DNA of 64,000 bases from Pseudomonas putida (GCA_041879295.1 CP047152.1:2671501-2735500); one strand, 5' to 3'. Numbered from the stretch's first letter, positions 42,453-52,612 are shown. Translations and numbers: made by a program. Notes: generated by a model from the sequence alone, not told the origin.

Positions 42453-42998
42453 CACGGCCAGGCTCCGATTGAGCATGCGCAGGTGACGTGGGCTGTCCAG
42501 ATACTGGCGAATCACGCTGCCGGCCCAGGCCCAGCAGGCCACCGAGATGAAACAGATTGGGCCGTAGATCCAGGTAAACAGCCACAGCAAGTGCTGTTCA
42601 CCGCCGGTGTAGGCTCCCACCCCGGCAACGGCTGCCAACCAGGCTTTGGGGTTAAGCCACTGCATCGCTGCGCCGTGCCAGGCTGAAGGGGCATGGGTAG
42701 GCTGTGCGTTGTTCAGGTTGCCGTCGTCACTGGCCAGTTTCCACGCCATGTATAGCAGAAACGCCACACCGCCCCAGTGCAACATCAGGCCCAACAGGGG
42801 CCAACGCAACAGCAGTTGATGCAGGCCCAGCCCTACCAGCACCAGCAACAGGCAGAAGCCCAGCGTGGCGCCGGCTACATGTGCCACGCTGGCGCGCAGG
42901 CCATGGCGGGCACCACTGCCAAGTGCGACGATGTTGACCGGGCCGGGGGAGATCGAGGCCGCAAGCGCGAAGGCGGCCATGGACAAGTACAGGCTCAT
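42417..42998 (-). CDS. LysE/RhtB-family amino acid exporter
   Basis: 193 residues with five to six membrane helices. The N-terminal family motif SMAAFALAASISPGPVNIVALGSGARHGLR is clear (SPGP-N-...-G-R-G). It exports amino acids or derivatives from the cytoplasm; the substrate is unknown. ATG 42998 fits the start of the first helix, but there is no good ribosome-binding site there. The frame is open for 65 more codons upstream with no homologous sequence. Its 3' end overlaps the AraC-type gene tail to tail. Confidence 0.9.
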   Translation of the reverse strand: MSLYLSMAAFALAASISPGPVNIVALGSGARHGLRASVAHVAGATLGFCLLLVLVGLGLHQLLLRWPLLGLMLHWGGVAFLLYMAWKLASDDGNLNNAQPTHAPSAWHGAAMQWLNPKAWLAAVAGVGAYTGGEQHLLWLFTWIYGPICFISVACWAWAGSVIRQYLDSPRHLRMLNRSLAVLLVASAVYLIL

Positions 42999-43200
42999 GA
43001 GGAAGATCCAGGTGTTTAGGGAAGGCGTTATCCTCGCGTGGCTGGTGTTCTGATGTATTGAACAAAAGTACCTGCGCACAACTCGCGCTTGTTGGGCTAA
43101 TGGCGATGCAGGGGGGTACAGGTTTTGTAATAGTTTTGCGCTACTACAGAAACCTGCTGTGCTTGTAGCATCGTTCTCCCAATTTGTTATCAAGGTCTAT

Positions 43201-43290
43201 ATGAGCACCTTCGCGGAGCCCCCCAGTTTTCGGCTTTTCTGGCCATCCTTCCCCCGTCCTCGTGACTTTTCCCTCGTGAGTACCCGCTAA
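43201..43290 (+). CDS. Possible coupled upstream ORF (29 aa) before the TerC-CBS gene
   Basis: ATG to TAA, 29 codons, starting [14 protein letters not shown], rich in Pro, Phe and Arg (FPRPRD). AAGG lies 10 bases upstream. Its stop overlaps the next start as TAATG, the arrangement of translational coupling. It could be a regulatory leader peptide or chance; no known family. Confidence 0.35.
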   Translation: MSTFAEPPSFRLFWPSFPRPRDFSLVSTR

Positions 43291-44861
43291 TGGAATGGCT
43301 AGCCGACCCCACGGCCTGGCTAGGCCTGCTGACGCTTATCGTCCTCGAGCTGGTGCTGGGTATCGACAACCTGGTGTTCATCGCCATCCTCGCCGACAAG
43401 TTGCCGCCCCACCAGCGCGACCGCGCGCGGGTCATTGGCCTGAGCCTGGCGCTCATCATGCGCCTGGGCCTGTTGGCCAGCATTTCGTGGATGGTCACCC
43501 TGACCGCACCGCTGTTCGAAGTGTTCGGCAAGAGCTTCTCTGGCCGTGACCTGATCATGCTGTTTGGTGGTGTGTTCCTGCTGTTCAAGGCCACCATGGA
43601 GCTGCATGAACGCCTGGAAGGTCACGTGACCCAGGCCAGTGGCACACTGCGCCATGCCGCATTCTGGCCGATCGTTGCCCAGATCGTGGTACTGGACGCG
43701 GTATTCTCGCTGGATGCCGTGATCACGGCGGTGGGCATGGTCGATGAGCTGTCCGTGATGATGATCGCGGTGATCTTCTCGATCGGTATCATGATCGTTG
43801 CCAGCAAGCCGCTGACCCGCTTCGTCAACGCCCACCCCACGGTGATCATGCTGTGCCTGGGCTTCCTGATGATGATCGGTTTCAGCCTCACCGCAGAAGG
43901 CCTGGGTTTCCATATCCCGAAAGGCTACTTGTACGCGGCCATCGGCTTCTCGATCCTGATCGAGATGTTCAACCAACTGGCCCGTGCCCGCCGCAAGCGC
44001 AGCTTGCAACAGCATCGGCCGTTGCGCGAACGGACTGCCCATGCCGTGCTGCGCCTGCTGGGCGGCCGCCGGGTCGAGGCTGACGAGGTAGGCGAGGAAA
44101 TTGCCGACCTGGTCGAGGGCGGCGGGGAACAGGTGCTGTTCGACCGGCGTGAGCGGGTCATGATCAGCGGCGTGCTGAACCTGGCCGAGCGACCGATTCG
44201 TACGGTGATGACTGCCCGTGCCGAGGTTGATGTGATCGACCTGGCGCAACCGGCTGATGCCATTGCCCAGGCCCTGGCCAATTCGCCGTACTCGCGCCTG
44301 CCGCTGATCCGCGATGGCCGTGTGGACGAGCCCTTGGGCTTTGTGCACAAGAAGGAACTGCTCAAAGAGCTGCTTTCGGGTAGCCAGCCCGACCTGGAAA
44401 ACATGGCCCGGGCGCCGTTGAACCTGCTGGAGAGCTTCAGCATCCTCAATGCCTTGGAGCAAATGCGCGGTCAGTCGACGCATATTGCCTTTGTGGTCAA
44501 CGAATTCGGTGACTTCACCGGGCTGTTGACCATGACCGACATCCTTGAGTCGATTGCCGGGGAGCTGCCGGATGCCAGCGAAGTTGAAGGCCCGGGCATC
44601 GTTCAGGAGGGTGAAGGCTTTGTGGTCAGCGGTGCGCTGAACCTCAGCCAGGTGCAGGCGCGTACTGGCTTCAGTGCCCGTGCTACCGAGGATTACCAGA
44701 CCCTTGCGGGCCTGGTGATGAGCTTGCTCGACCGTCTACCGATGGTCGGTGACCGGCTGGCCTGGAATGGCTGGATGCTGACCGTAGAGGCGGTTGAAGA
44801 GCGACGAGTGCGCCAGGTTCGGCTTACACCGAACGGCGACGCTGACGTAGCAGGTGCTTGA
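43290..44861 (+). CDS. TerC-family membrane protein with CBS and CorC/HlyC domains (YoaE/YegH-like)
   Basis: 523 residues. An N-terminal TerC domain of about seven helices carries the acidic motifs [13 protein letters not shown] and [15 protein letters not shown], which are metal-binding candidates. It is followed by two CBS domains ([12 protein letters not shown]..., [12 protein letters not shown]...) and a C-terminal CorC_HlyC domain ([17 protein letters not shown]). TerC relatives move Mn2+ or load exported metalloenzymes; the CBS part suggests nucleotide control. The start overlaps the upstream ORF at 43201. I looked for a yybP-ykoY (Mn) riboswitch upstream and did not see one. The last 38 bases overlap the convergent RarD-like gene. 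Confidence 0.92.
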   Translation: MEWLADPTAWLGLLTLIVLELVLGIDNLVFIAILADKLPPHQRDRARVIGLSLALIMRLGLLASISWMVTLTAPLFEVFGKSFSGRDLIMLFGGVFLLFKATMELHERLEGHVTQASGTLRHAAFWPIVAQIVVLDAVFSLDAVITAVGMVDELSVMMIAVIFSIGIMIVASKPLTRFVNAHPTVIMLCLGFLMMIGFSLTAEGLGFHIPKGYLYAAIGFSILIEMFNQLARARRKRSLQQHRPLRERTAHAVLRLLGGRRVEADEVGEEIADLVEGGGEQVLFDRRERVMISGVLNLAERPIRTVMTARAEVDVIDLAQPADAIAQALANSPYSRLPLIRDGRVDEPLGFVHKKELLKELLSGSQPDLENMARAPLNLLESFSILNALEQMRGQSTHIAFVVNEFGDFTGLLTMTDILESIAGELPDASEVEGPGIVQEGEGFVVSGALNLSQVQARTGFSARATEDYQTLAGLVMSLLDRLPMVGDRLAWNGWMLTVEAVEERRVRQVRLTPNGDADVAGA

Positions 44862-45711
44862 AGCCTTCAAGCACCAGCACCAGTACCGCGGCCCAGATTG
44901 GCAGGTAGGTCAGCCACTGATCCGGGCCGATGGTTTCGCCCAGCAGCAACGCCACGCCCACCAGCAGCACGGGTTCGACGTAGCTGAGCAGGCCGAACAG
45001 GCTGAATGGCAGCATGCGGCTGGCCAGCACGTAGGCGATCAGCGCCGAAGCGCTGATCGCGCCAAGGATCGGGATCAACACGTAGAGCCCCGGGTGTGCT
45101 TGCAGATCCGCGCTGGACAGTGGGCTCTGGATCACGAAGTACAGCGCCCACGGCAGCAGCAGGCACATGTCGCACCACAGACCACCCAGATGGTCGGTGC
45201 GGCAGCGTCGGCGCAGCACGAAGTAGATCGGGTAGCCCATCGTGACCAGCAGGGTTTCCCAGGCAAAACTGCCATTTTGGTACAGCTCGTGGCCCACGCC
45301 CAGCGCGGCGCAGGCCACGGCTACCGTCTGCAGGCGTGACAGGCGCTCGCCATATACCAGTCGCCCGGTCAGGACCATGGCCAGTGGCAGCAGGAAGTAA
45401 CCCATCGACACTTCCAGGCTGCGCCCATGCAGGGGCGCCCATAAAAACAGCCACAGCTGCACCCCCATCAACCAGGACGTGCCGACCATGCCGAGCAACA
45501 GCACCGGTGTGCGTTTCACCCGCCCCATCAGTTCGCCCACCCGCTTCCAGTCTTTCGAGACAAGCATGAACAAGGTGAGGCAGGGCAGTGTCAGCAGGGT
45601 ACGCCAGCCAAAGATTTCTTCGCCATCGAGTGGCTTGAGCAGGGAGGTATAGAAGTACATCACAGCGAACAAACAGGACGCCATGACCGATGAAACAATG
45701 CCTTTTGACAC
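44824..45711 (-). CDS. RarD/EamA-family drug-metabolite transporter
   Basis: 295 residues with ten predicted membrane helices in two EamA repeats. [37 protein letters not shown] is the characteristic RarD start (EI-W-R). It is an inner-membrane permease of unknown substrate. It lies 33 bases downstream of the EAL gene on the same strand, so the two may be co-transcribed. Confidence 0.9.
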   Translation of the reverse strand: MSKGIVSSVMASCLFAVMYFYTSLLKPLDGEEIFGWRTLLTLPCLTLFMLVSKDWKRVGELMGRVKRTPVLLLGMVGTSWLMGVQLWLFLWAPLHGRSLEVSMGYFLLPLAMVLTGRLVYGERLSRLQTVAVACAALGVGHELYQNGSFAWETLLVTMGYPIYFVLRRRCRTDHLGGLWCDMCLLLPWALYFVIQSPLSSADLQAHPGLYVLIPILGAISASALIAYVLASRMLPFSLFGLLSYVEPVLLVGVALLLGETIGPDQWLTYLPIWAAVLVLVLEGFKHLLRQRRRSV

Positions 45712-45744
45712 GAATGCCTCGAATAAGGGAATTGAGCGGGTTGA

Positions 45745-47331
45745 TCAGCCGCGCATGATCTCAGGGGGCGCGCCTTGCGGCAACTGCGTTGCGCCCGGGC
45801 GAGTGGCCAGGGCTTCGAGGAACTGGGCGGCCGGCATGGGCCTGGCGAACAGGTAACCCTGCTGGAAGTCCACCCCGTGCGCGGCCAGGTAGTCGCGCTG
45901 CATGGCGGTTTCCACACCCTCGGCGACGATACCCAGGTCCAGCTTTCCTGATAGCTCGATGATGGTCTCGAGAATGTGTACTGACAGCGCATCGGCGCCG
46001 ATCATGGCAACAAAGCTCTGGTCTATCTTCAGGTAGTCGACCTTGAATTGCCGCAGGTAGTTGAGGCTCGACTGGCCGGTGCCGAAGTCGTCGAGGGCGA
46101 TCATCACGCCCATGGCATGCAGCTTTTCGAACAGTTCAAGGGTGACCGGCGTGGGCTCGATCAGCTTGCGCTCTGTCAGCTCCAGGGTCAGCACCACCCG
46201 ACCGGGCGGAAAGTGCTGCAGGAATGTGCGGCAGTCATCCAGCAGGCTGAGGTCGCGGCAGTGGTCAGCGGTGATGTTGACACCAATATGGAAGCCGTCT
46301 TCCAACAGGCCGGCATAGGGCGCCAGGCTTTGCGCGGTATGTGTCAGCAGCGCGCGGGTCATGGCGACAATCTGCCCGCTGTGTTCGGCATAGGGGATGA
46401 ACAGGTCGGGGCGAACCAGGCCCTCTCGCGGGTGGTGCCAGCGCATCAGCACTTCCGCGCCAGCCCAGCGGTAATCGCCCTTGCGCACCACCGGCTGAAA
46501 ATACGGCAGGAATTCATCGGCCTGCAGGGCACGCTCCAGTTCGGCACGCGGTGAGGTGGCGCGGCGAATCTGCCAGCGGCATACCAGCGCCGCCAGGGCA
46601 CCCAGCACCAGCAGCAGACTGAGCAGGCCAGGGTAGTGGCTGCGTAACAGTTGGCCTTGCTTGTCGGCACCGTAGCCGCCCTGCACGCTGAAAGGGTAGC
46701 GGGTTGAGCCAATCAGCACGTTGGCACTGGGTGCTGCGGGGGAGACGCCTTTGTGTACCACCCCGTCCTTGCCCATCCAGGCGTCGCCCACGCGGATCTG
46801 CAGTTCTTCATCGGGGCCGATCAGGCGTAGTGCAGTCAGCAGGTGGTCGCCATCCACCGTGGTGATTGCACCGTGGTCGCCGTCGCTGGCACGGTAGACC
46901 AGCAGCGGGTGGCCCGGCGTAACCGAGTTGCCGTCCATCAGCCATAACTTGCCGTCGACGTAATCGCCAGGATTGACCGGTTCTTCGAACTCGCCGAACA
47001 GCGAAGTGCAATAAAGGTTGTTGTGCCTGAACAGGTTGGTCGAGCGCACGAAGGCATTGCGGGTAACCTGGGCCCGTAGCATAAGCTTGACCTGCTCGCA
47101 TGGGCTGTCAGTCAGTGGAAGCAGCGAATTGGCGGCACGGGACAGGTCGTCGAGAATGTGTTCGACGTGCTCCAGTGCCTGGCGGGTGGTGGCCTGGCTG
47201 CTGGCCTGCATTTCACGCTCGACCTGCCAGTTCATCACGGCCAGGCCGCACATGACCGGCAGCACGCCGACGACCCAGGGCAACAGCGTGCGCCAGCTGA
47301 GGGCGGCGCGGCGTTTGACGGTAAGGGGCAT
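45745..47331 (-). CDS. CSS-motif EAL-domain cyclic-di-GMP phosphodiesterase
   Basis: 528 residues from ATG 47331 (CAGGT upstream; the frame continues 25 codons more). TM1 at ~14-33; periplasmic CSS domain with its two cysteines in DSPCEQVK and NLYCTSLFG; TM2 at ~245-265; then an EAL domain. The active-site set is present: EVLMRW (EAL variant), NITADH, LELTER, DDFGTG, LKIDQSF, EGVE. It should degrade c-di-GMP. In the E. coli CSS-EAL family, the periplasmic cysteines form a disulfide through DsbA that tunes activity, so periplasmic redox may be the input. It is adjacent to hpd on the other strand. Confidence 0.94.
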   Translation of the reverse strand: MPLTVKRRAALSWRTLLPWVVGVLPVMCGLAVMNWQVEREMQASSQATTRQALEHVEHILDDLSRAANSLLPLTDSPCEQVKLMLRAQVTRNAFVRSTNLFRHNNLYCTSLFGEFEEPVNPGDYVDGKLWLMDGNSVTPGHPLLVYRASDGDHGAITTVDGDHLLTALRLIGPDEELQIRVGDAWMGKDGVVHKGVSPAAPSANVLIGSTRYPFSVQGGYGADKQGQLLRSHYPGLLSLLLVLGALAALVCRWQIRRATSPRAELERALQADEFLPYFQPVVRKGDYRWAGAEVLMRWHHPREGLVRPDLFIPYAEHSGQIVAMTRALLTHTAQSLAPYAGLLEDGFHIGVNITADHCRDLSLLDDCRTFLQHFPPGRVVLTLELTERKLIEPTPVTLELFEKLHAMGVMIALDDFGTGQSSLNYLRQFKVDYLKIDQSFVAMIGADALSVHILETIIELSGKLDLGIVAEGVETAMQRDYLAAHGVDFQQGYLFARPMPAAQFLEALATRPGATQLPQGAPPEIMRG

Positions 47332-47411
47332 GCTGACCTGACTATCATGAAGTAAAACGAGAGGATAGCCGTTTGTCGGCGCGTACGAGTAACTAAAACG
47401 CGACAAACCAT

Positions 47412-47470
47412 TTTACGCAATGTAGAATCGATTTACGAATACAACAATAAGGTCCTTCACTTCCGAAGGA
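47412..47470. promoter_or_regulatory. Possible operators in the EAL/hpd divergent region
   Basis: TTTACG occurs at 47412-47417 and again at 47432-47437, exactly 20 bases apart (two helical turns), a pattern suited to AraC-type activators. A separate inverted repeat TCCTTC-n6-GAAGGA spans 47453-47470. Which gene they serve is unclear; no regulator gene is adjacent. Confidence 0.35.
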
Positions 47471-47629
47471 TCAAGCCCGCCGAGAATGGGTCCATATGAC
47501 ATACCATGGGTTCAAGCTGATCATAGGTGACTACCTCGCCCGTAGTGTGCGGGGCATTCCGTGCTCACCGCCGTTCCTGTTCCACATCCCACGCAATCAA
47601 TAATTTTCGCTGCAGATGAGAACATGAAC

Positions 47630-48706
47630 ATGGCTGATATCTTCGAAAATCCAATGGGCCTGATGGGCTTCGAATTCATCGAACTGGCTTCGCCGACCCC
47701 GGGCGTACTTGAGCCTGTATTCCAGATACTGGGCTTCACCAAAGTGGCCACCCACCGTTCCAAGGATGTGCACCTGTATCGCCAGGGTGACATCAACCTG
47801 ATCCTGAACAATGAACCTAAAAGCATCGCCTCGTACTTCGCCGCTGAACATGGCCCGTCGGTGTGTGGCATGGCCTTCCGCGTGCGCAATGCCCATGAGG
47901 CTTATGCCCGCGCCCTGGAACTGGGCGCCCAGCCGGTAGAAATCGAAACCGGCCCGATGGAACTGCGCCTGCCGGCGATCAAGGGTATCGGGGGGGCACC
48001 GCTCTACCTGATCGACCGCTTCGAGGAAGGCAGCTCGATCTACGATATCGACTTCAACTTTATCGAAGGCGTGGATCGCAACCCGGTGGGGGCTGGCCTG
48101 AAAATCATCGACCACCTCACCCATAATGTTTACCGCGGGCGTATGGCCTACTGGGCCGGGTTCTACGAGAAGCTGTTCAACTTCCGTGAAATCCGCTACT
48201 TCGACATCAAGGGCGAATACACCGGCCTCACTTCCAAGGCCATGACTGCTCCTGATGGCATGATCCGCATCCCGCTCAACGAAGAGTCGTCCAAGGGCGC
48301 GGGGCAGATCGAAGAGTTCCTGATGCAGTTCAACGGTGAAGGTATTCAGCACGTGGCCTTCCTGACCGATGACCTGCTCAAGACCTGGGATGCCCTGAAG
48401 GGGCTGGGCATGCGCTTCATGACCCCGCCACCGCAAACCTACTACGAAATGCTCGAAGAGCGCTTGCCTGGCCATGGTGAGCCGGTCGACCAGCTGCAAG
48501 CGCGTGGCATCCTGCTCGATGGCGCCTCGCAACCCGAAGACAAGCGCCTGCTGCTGCAGATTTTCTCGGAAACCCTGCTTGGCCCGGTCTTTTTCGAGTT
48601 CATCCAGCGCAAAGGTGACGATGGCTTTGGTGAGGGCAACTTCAAGGCGCTGTTCGAATCCATCGAACGTGACCAGGTACGCCGTGGCGTGCTGAGCACA
48701 GACTGA
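47630..48706 (+). CDS. hpd: 4-hydroxyphenylpyruvate dioxygenase
   Basis: 358 residues from ATG 47630 ([18 protein letters not shown]); GAGA sits about eight bases before, better placed than for ATG 47624. It converts 4-hydroxyphenylpyruvate to homogentisate in tyrosine catabolism, cytoplasmic and Fe(II)-dependent. Iron ligands are visible: His162 (IIDHLTHNV), His241 (IQHVAFL) and Glu323 ([18 protein letters not shown]), and the C-terminal helix motif is complete. The homogentisate pathway genes are not in this window. Phenylalanine/tyrosine breakdown joins logically with the aromatic amine use encoded further left. Confidence 0.97.
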   Translation: MADIFENPMGLMGFEFIELASPTPGVLEPVFQILGFTKVATHRSKDVHLYRQGDINLILNNEPKSIASYFAAEHGPSVCGMAFRVRNAHEAYARALELGAQPVEIETGPMELRLPAIKGIGGAPLYLIDRFEEGSSIYDIDFNFIEGVDRNPVGAGLKIIDHLTHNVYRGRMAYWAGFYEKLFNFREIRYFDIKGEYTGLTSKAMTAPDGMIRIPLNEESSKGAGQIEEFLMQFNGEGIQHVAFLTDDLLKTWDALKGLGMRFMTPPPQTYYEMLEERLPGHGEPVDQLQARGILLDGASQPEDKRLLLQIFSETLLGPVFFEFIQRKGDDGFGEGNFKALFESIERDQVRRGVLSTD

Positions 48707-48728
48707 CCGCCTTGGAGTACCGTCGTCG

Positions 48729-49535
48729 TCATGCTCGTTCGGCGGCGGTACCCCGCCTGTTTGCACGTGCCCTGAACAGGGCCAGATAAACGATCGAGCC
48801 GGTCACGATCCCCACCAGCATCAGCGAGGGCGCGATCTGCAGCACCGACTGGCGGATTTCCTGAGCGGTGAAGCCCTCCGGGTAGCCACCTTTGACCGTG
48901 TAGCCATATCTGGCCGACATTGCGCTGGTAAAAAACTCGGCCTGTGAAGGGCGTTCGAGGCCGCGGCTGTCACCATTGCTCCATATGTAGCGGTCGCCAA
49001 ACTCGACCAGCAGTGTCAGCCCATCCTGAAAGCCATCCAGTTCGTTGCGAATCTGCATGGCATAGGCTGTCACGATCACGCCATTGTTCTTGCCTTTTTG
49101 ATGAAAGTCGACCAGCAGCTTCTGGCGCGTGTCAGGAGGGCCGTAGGACAGTGCGACCCGCTGGCCGGACAACGCGAACGATGAATAATGCTCCAGCGAA
49201 CCTGAAGCCGTGCTGCAGTAAGGTTGATTGTCTTTGAGTAAGGTCAATGACCTGACCATGGAGCGAATGGCAACCTGGTCCTGCAAGGCACTTTTGACGC
49301 TATCGCAAGATTCCCCTGCAAAGGGCAGGGTGCGTAGGGCTGTCTCGTGCATTCTGTCCAGTGCATTATCGACGCTGAAAACCGCCTCCTGAACGGAAAT
49401 GCTGGCGTTTTCCGCAAGTTTCGCTTCCAGCTGGAAAGCCATTACCAGCAAACCGGAAACCACAGGCACCAGCGCCACTGCAATGAGCAGCAGCAGCTCC
49501 ACCATGCTGCGCCCTGCGTGCATGATTTTCGACAT
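48729..49535 (-). CDS. Stand-alone CSS-motif periplasmic sensor lacking an EAL domain
   Basis: 268 residues. TM1 (VELLLLIAVALVPVVSGLLVM) and a periplasmic CSS domain with both cysteines (GESCDSVK and QPYCSTASGS) are followed by GYTVKGGYPEGF and TM2 (LMLVGIVTGSIVYLAL). The protein then stops after only ~14 cytoplasmic residues. It is a clear homologue of the N-terminal half of the CSS-EAL protein at 45745. The stop lies 22 bases from the hpd stop, so no room remains for an EAL domain. It may be a truncated duplicate or a partner or decoy for DsbA/CSS-EAL proteins. Confidence 0.85.
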   Translation of the reverse strand: MSKIMHAGRSMVELLLLIAVALVPVVSGLLVMAFQLEAKLAENASISVQEAVFSVDNALDRMHETALRTLPFAGESCDSVKSALQDQVAIRSMVRSLTLLKDNQPYCSTASGSLEHYSSFALSGQRVALSYGPPDTRQKLLVDFHQKGKNNGVIVTAYAMQIRNELDGFQDGLTLLVEFGDRYIWSNGDSRGLERPSQAEFFTSAMSARYGYTVKGGYPEGFTAQEIRQSVLQIAPSLMLVGIVTGSIVYLALFRARANRRGTAAERA

Positions 49536-49664
49536 AGGCTAATAGTTCTCCGCTCTGAAACTGTTCGTGGTGAACAGCTGAGCCCTGAGCCTATGTATTT
49601 GCTGTCCGGGCTGCTGTAGTCCGGCTGCAGTTGAAACGGTAGGAAATCGAGCGCCTTGATGTAG

Positions 49665-50351
49665 CTAACTGCCGTTGAGCTTTTTAAGCACTGCTTCGGC
49701 CAGCAAGGCAGTGGAAGCGGGGTTCTGCCCGGTGATCAGCCGATCATCGTCGACCACGTACGGCTTCCACGGTTCATCATGTTTGCTGTACTTACCGCCG
49801 CGACCTACAAGCTCGATCTCCGTCAAGAAAGGCACTACGTCGTTCAATTCGACCAGTTTTTCCTCTATGTTGGAAAAGCCGGTCACCTTGCGGTCTTTGA
49901 GCAGCAGGCAGTTGTTACTCAGCTTGATGTTCAGCAGGCCGACAACGCCGTGACAGACTGCTGCGACAATGCCACCTTTTTCGTAGATTTTGCGTGCCAG
50001 TTCCTGCAACGGCTGGTTATCGGCGAAGTCGTACATCACCCCATGCCCACCGGTGTAATAGATGACGCTGTATTCGTCGGCCTTCACCTGCCCTGGGGCC
50101 AATGTACTGCCCAGGCGCGTCATGAAGCGCTTGTCGTCGTACCACTGCCAGTCCAGGTCAGGGGCCATCTCCAGGCTTTTCGGGTCGACGGGAACGTAAC
50201 CGCCCTGTGGGCTGACATAATCGACCGTGTAGCCGGCCTTTTCGACTTTCTCGACAAAGTGAACGGCTTCACCCAGCCACAACCCGGTTGCCCGTTTGAG
50301 GGTTGGATACTTCGCTGTATTGGTCAACACCACCAGAATTTTCTTGCTCAT
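49665..50351 (-). CDS. DJ-1/PfpI-superfamily protein, Hsp31-like
   Basis: 228 residues. The nucleophile elbow is AAVCHGVVGLL (Cys133, His134); Glu28 in GLWLGEA and the YYTGGHGVMYDF motif complete the Hsp31-type site. Members act as glutathione-independent glyoxalases (glyoxal/methylglyoxal), deglycases or chaperones in the cytoplasm. The start is well defined (MSKKILVVLTN). It stands alone between the CSS sensor and the hybrid kinase. Confidence 0.92.
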   Translation of the reverse strand: MSKKILVVLTNTAKYPTLKRATGLWLGEAVHFVEKVEKAGYTVDYVSPQGGYVPVDPKSLEMAPDLDWQWYDDKRFMTRLGSTLAPGQVKADEYSVIYYTGGHGVMYDFADNQPLQELARKIYEKGGIVAAVCHGVVGLLNIKLSNNCLLLKDRKVTGFSNIEEKLVELNDVVPFLTEIELVGRGGKYSKHDEPWKPYVVDDDRLITGQNPASTALLAEAVLKKLNGS

Positions 50352-50544
50352 GACCCTGCTCCCGTCGGCAACCTGAATGGGCCGGTGCTCCCTGGCCCGA
50401 GGGAAAACCTAAATAGCATAGCTGCCGCCAGCAAGTCCGCCATGGTGTGCCGGACGTGCTGTGCTAACTTGAATCCATCCACGGGCGCGCGTGCCAGGCT
50501 TGGCGGCGCTGTGGTCAACCCTGAGCATTGCTGGAGTCACGATA

Positions 50545-52608
50545 TTGGTCGCAAACGGTACGCCACGCGAGCCTGCACCGCAGGTCATCCTGCATTCGCC
50601 TGCTTTGCCATCGATCGAGCCGATGGGCGAGCGGATAGCCCAGTTCGACTGGTGGCGTACCTCGCTTGGGCCATTGTCGCGCTGGCCTGCCTCGTTGCGC
50701 ATTGCCGTGGACATGATGCACTTGTCGCCCTTCCCGTGTGCGGTGGTCTGGGGGCCAGACCTGTGTGTGGTGCATAACGACGGCTACCGGGCGTTGCGGG
50801 CATTACCGGATGCGCTGGGCATGGCGTTCGATACCCTGTGGAATGATATCTGGCCAGCAGTGGGGCCCTGGGTGTTCAAGGCACTGGAAGGCCACTCGAA
50901 TTTTGTCGAAGACCCACCCCTGCGCATCGCCCGCAGTGAGGGGACCGAACCGCTATGGTGTGCATTCGGTTATGCACCCCTGCACGATGAGCTCGGTAAC
51001 GTGGCCGGGTTTCTGCATACGGTGATCGAGACCACAGCCAGCGTCGAGGCGCACCGCCATTGGCGTGATCAGGTGCAGAACTTTGAGCGCCAGGTCGAGC
51101 GCCATGTGGCCGAGCGAGAGCAGTTCTGGTTGCTGTCGCGCGAAGCGATGATGATGCTCACCCCTGAATTGAAACTGCATGCCGCCAACCCGGCCTGGTA
51201 CCGCATTCTGGGCTGGACACAAGAGCAGGTGCAGGAAATGTCGGTGATGGAACTGGTGCACCCGACAGAGCGTGCCGAAGTCCAATTGGCAATGTCCGGG
51301 CTGCTGCAATGCAGCCAGGCGGAGCAGTTGGAGATCCGCCTGCGACACCGCGATGGCCACTACCACTGGTTTCGCTGGAGCGCGCGGTTTGACGGCAGCC
51401 TGCTGACTGCGGTTGGCCGGGACATCACCGCAGACCGTGAAGAGGCGGCGCGCCAGGCAGAGGCGCTGATGCGCAACAACGAGCGCATGGAGGTGGTTGG
51501 CCAGTTGGCAGGTGGCATGGGCCATGAAATGAACAACTTGCTGTCCGGTATCGGTGGCAGCCTCGAACTGCTGCAACGGCGCCTGCAGGAGGGGCGGCTG
51601 GAGCGTGCTGGAGCCTACGTGGACGTTGCGCGCGACGCAGTGCAGCGGGCCATGGATCTGACCCATCGGTTGATCGCATTTTCCCGTCCTCAGCCATTGG
51701 CCCCTCGGCCACTGGACTTCAATCGGCAATTACCTCTGAGCGAACCTCTGTTGCTGCGAGCCTTGGGGGCAGAGATGCGTTTGCACTGGCAACTGGATGT
51801 TACGCCTTGGGCTGTGAGCCTGGATGTGCGCCAACTCGAGAATGCCTTGATCAACTTGTGTGCCAATGCGCGTGAAGCGTGCCTGGAACAGGGCAATGTC
51901 ACCATCAGCAGCGTCAACGAACGGCTGACAGCCTTCTTTCCGGATGAAGGTGGCTTGCCGCCAGGCGACTACGTGGCCGTGCATGTCGAGGACGATGGCC
52001 ATGGCATGTCAGCAGTGGATATCGCCAGGGCTTTTGAACCGTTCTACACCACCAAGCCGCTCGGTCGTGGGGCCGGGCTTGGTCTGTCGATGGTGTATGG
52101 CTTTGTCCGTCAGTCAGGCGGCTATGCCTGGATCGAGTCGACGCCGGAACAGGGCACCAAGGTTTCCATGCTTTTCCCGAGGAGCCATGAGCCGGTTCCC
52201 GATGAGCCTTTGCCAGTAGCCTTTTCGCAGCGCATGGCACGGGGCGAGCGCCTGCTGCTGGTGGATGATGAATTTGATCTGCGCGCGGTCATGCGCGAGT
52301 ACCTGACTGAGCGTGGTTTTGATGTCACGGATGTGGGCGATGCCAATACCGCACTGGAGCGCTTCCGCAATGGCGGCCCTTTCGATCTGGTCATAACCGA
52401 TATCGGTTTGCCAGGTGGATTCAGTGGCCGGCAAGTGGCCAAGGCCATGCGCATGCAGCTTGCACAACAGAAAATTTTGTTTATCACCGGTTATGCGGAC
52501 CAGTCTATCGAAGCGCGATTGCTCGATCAGCCTGGCACGGCATTATTGAACAAGCCGTTTTCGCTGGCACACCTTGCCGATGAGGCGCTACGCATGCTTG
52601 ACGCGTAG
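50545..52608 (+). CDS. Soluble PAS hybrid histidine kinase with C-terminal receiver
   Basis: 687 residues from TTG 50545, favoured by GGAG eight bases upstream; GTG 50491 is the alternative. Domains: a PAS-type N-terminus with the common DWWRTSLGPLSRWPASLR motif (~30-180), a second PAS (MLTPELKLHAANPAWYRILGWT), H-box QLAGGMGHEMNNLLSGI, a HATPase_c (NALINLCANAREA, DDGHGM, GAGLGLSMVYGF), and a receiver with Asp in DLVITDIGLPG. No membrane helix. Substrate regulator and signal unknown. It faces a related kinase tail to tail, with four bases between the stops. Confidence 0.92.
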   Translation: MVANGTPREPAPQVILHSPALPSIEPMGERIAQFDWWRTSLGPLSRWPASLRIAVDMMHLSPFPCAVVWGPDLCVVHNDGYRALRALPDALGMAFDTLWNDIWPAVGPWVFKALEGHSNFVEDPPLRIARSEGTEPLWCAFGYAPLHDELGNVAGFLHTVIETTASVEAHRHWRDQVQNFERQVERHVAEREQFWLLSREAMMMLTPELKLHAANPAWYRILGWTQEQVQEMSVMELVHPTERAEVQLAMSGLLQCSQAEQLEIRLRHRDGHYHWFRWSARFDGSLLTAVGRDITADREEAARQAEALMRNNERMEVVGQLAGGMGHEMNNLLSGIGGSLELLQRRLQEGRLERAGAYVDVARDAVQRAMDLTHRLIAFSRPQPLAPRPLDFNRQLPLSEPLLLRALGAEMRLHWQLDVTPWAVSLDVRQLENALINLCANAREACLEQGNVTISSVNERLTAFFPDEGGLPPGDYVAVHVEDDGHGMSAVDIARAFEPFYTTKPLGRGAGLGLSMVYGFVRQSGGYAWIESTPEQGTKVSMLFPRSHEPVPDEPLPVAFSQRMARGERLLLVDDEFDLRAVMREYLTERGFDVTDVGDANTALERFRNGGPFDLVITDIGLPGGFSGRQVAKAMRMQLAQQKILFITGYADQSIEARLLDQPGTALLNKPFSLAHLADEALRMLDA

Positions 52609-52612
52609 CGTT

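Noticed and set aside
43190..43289. Manganese (yybP-ykoY) riboswitch before the TerC gene
   Set aside because: The conserved purine-rich junction motifs are not present; a coupled ORF fits the sequence better.
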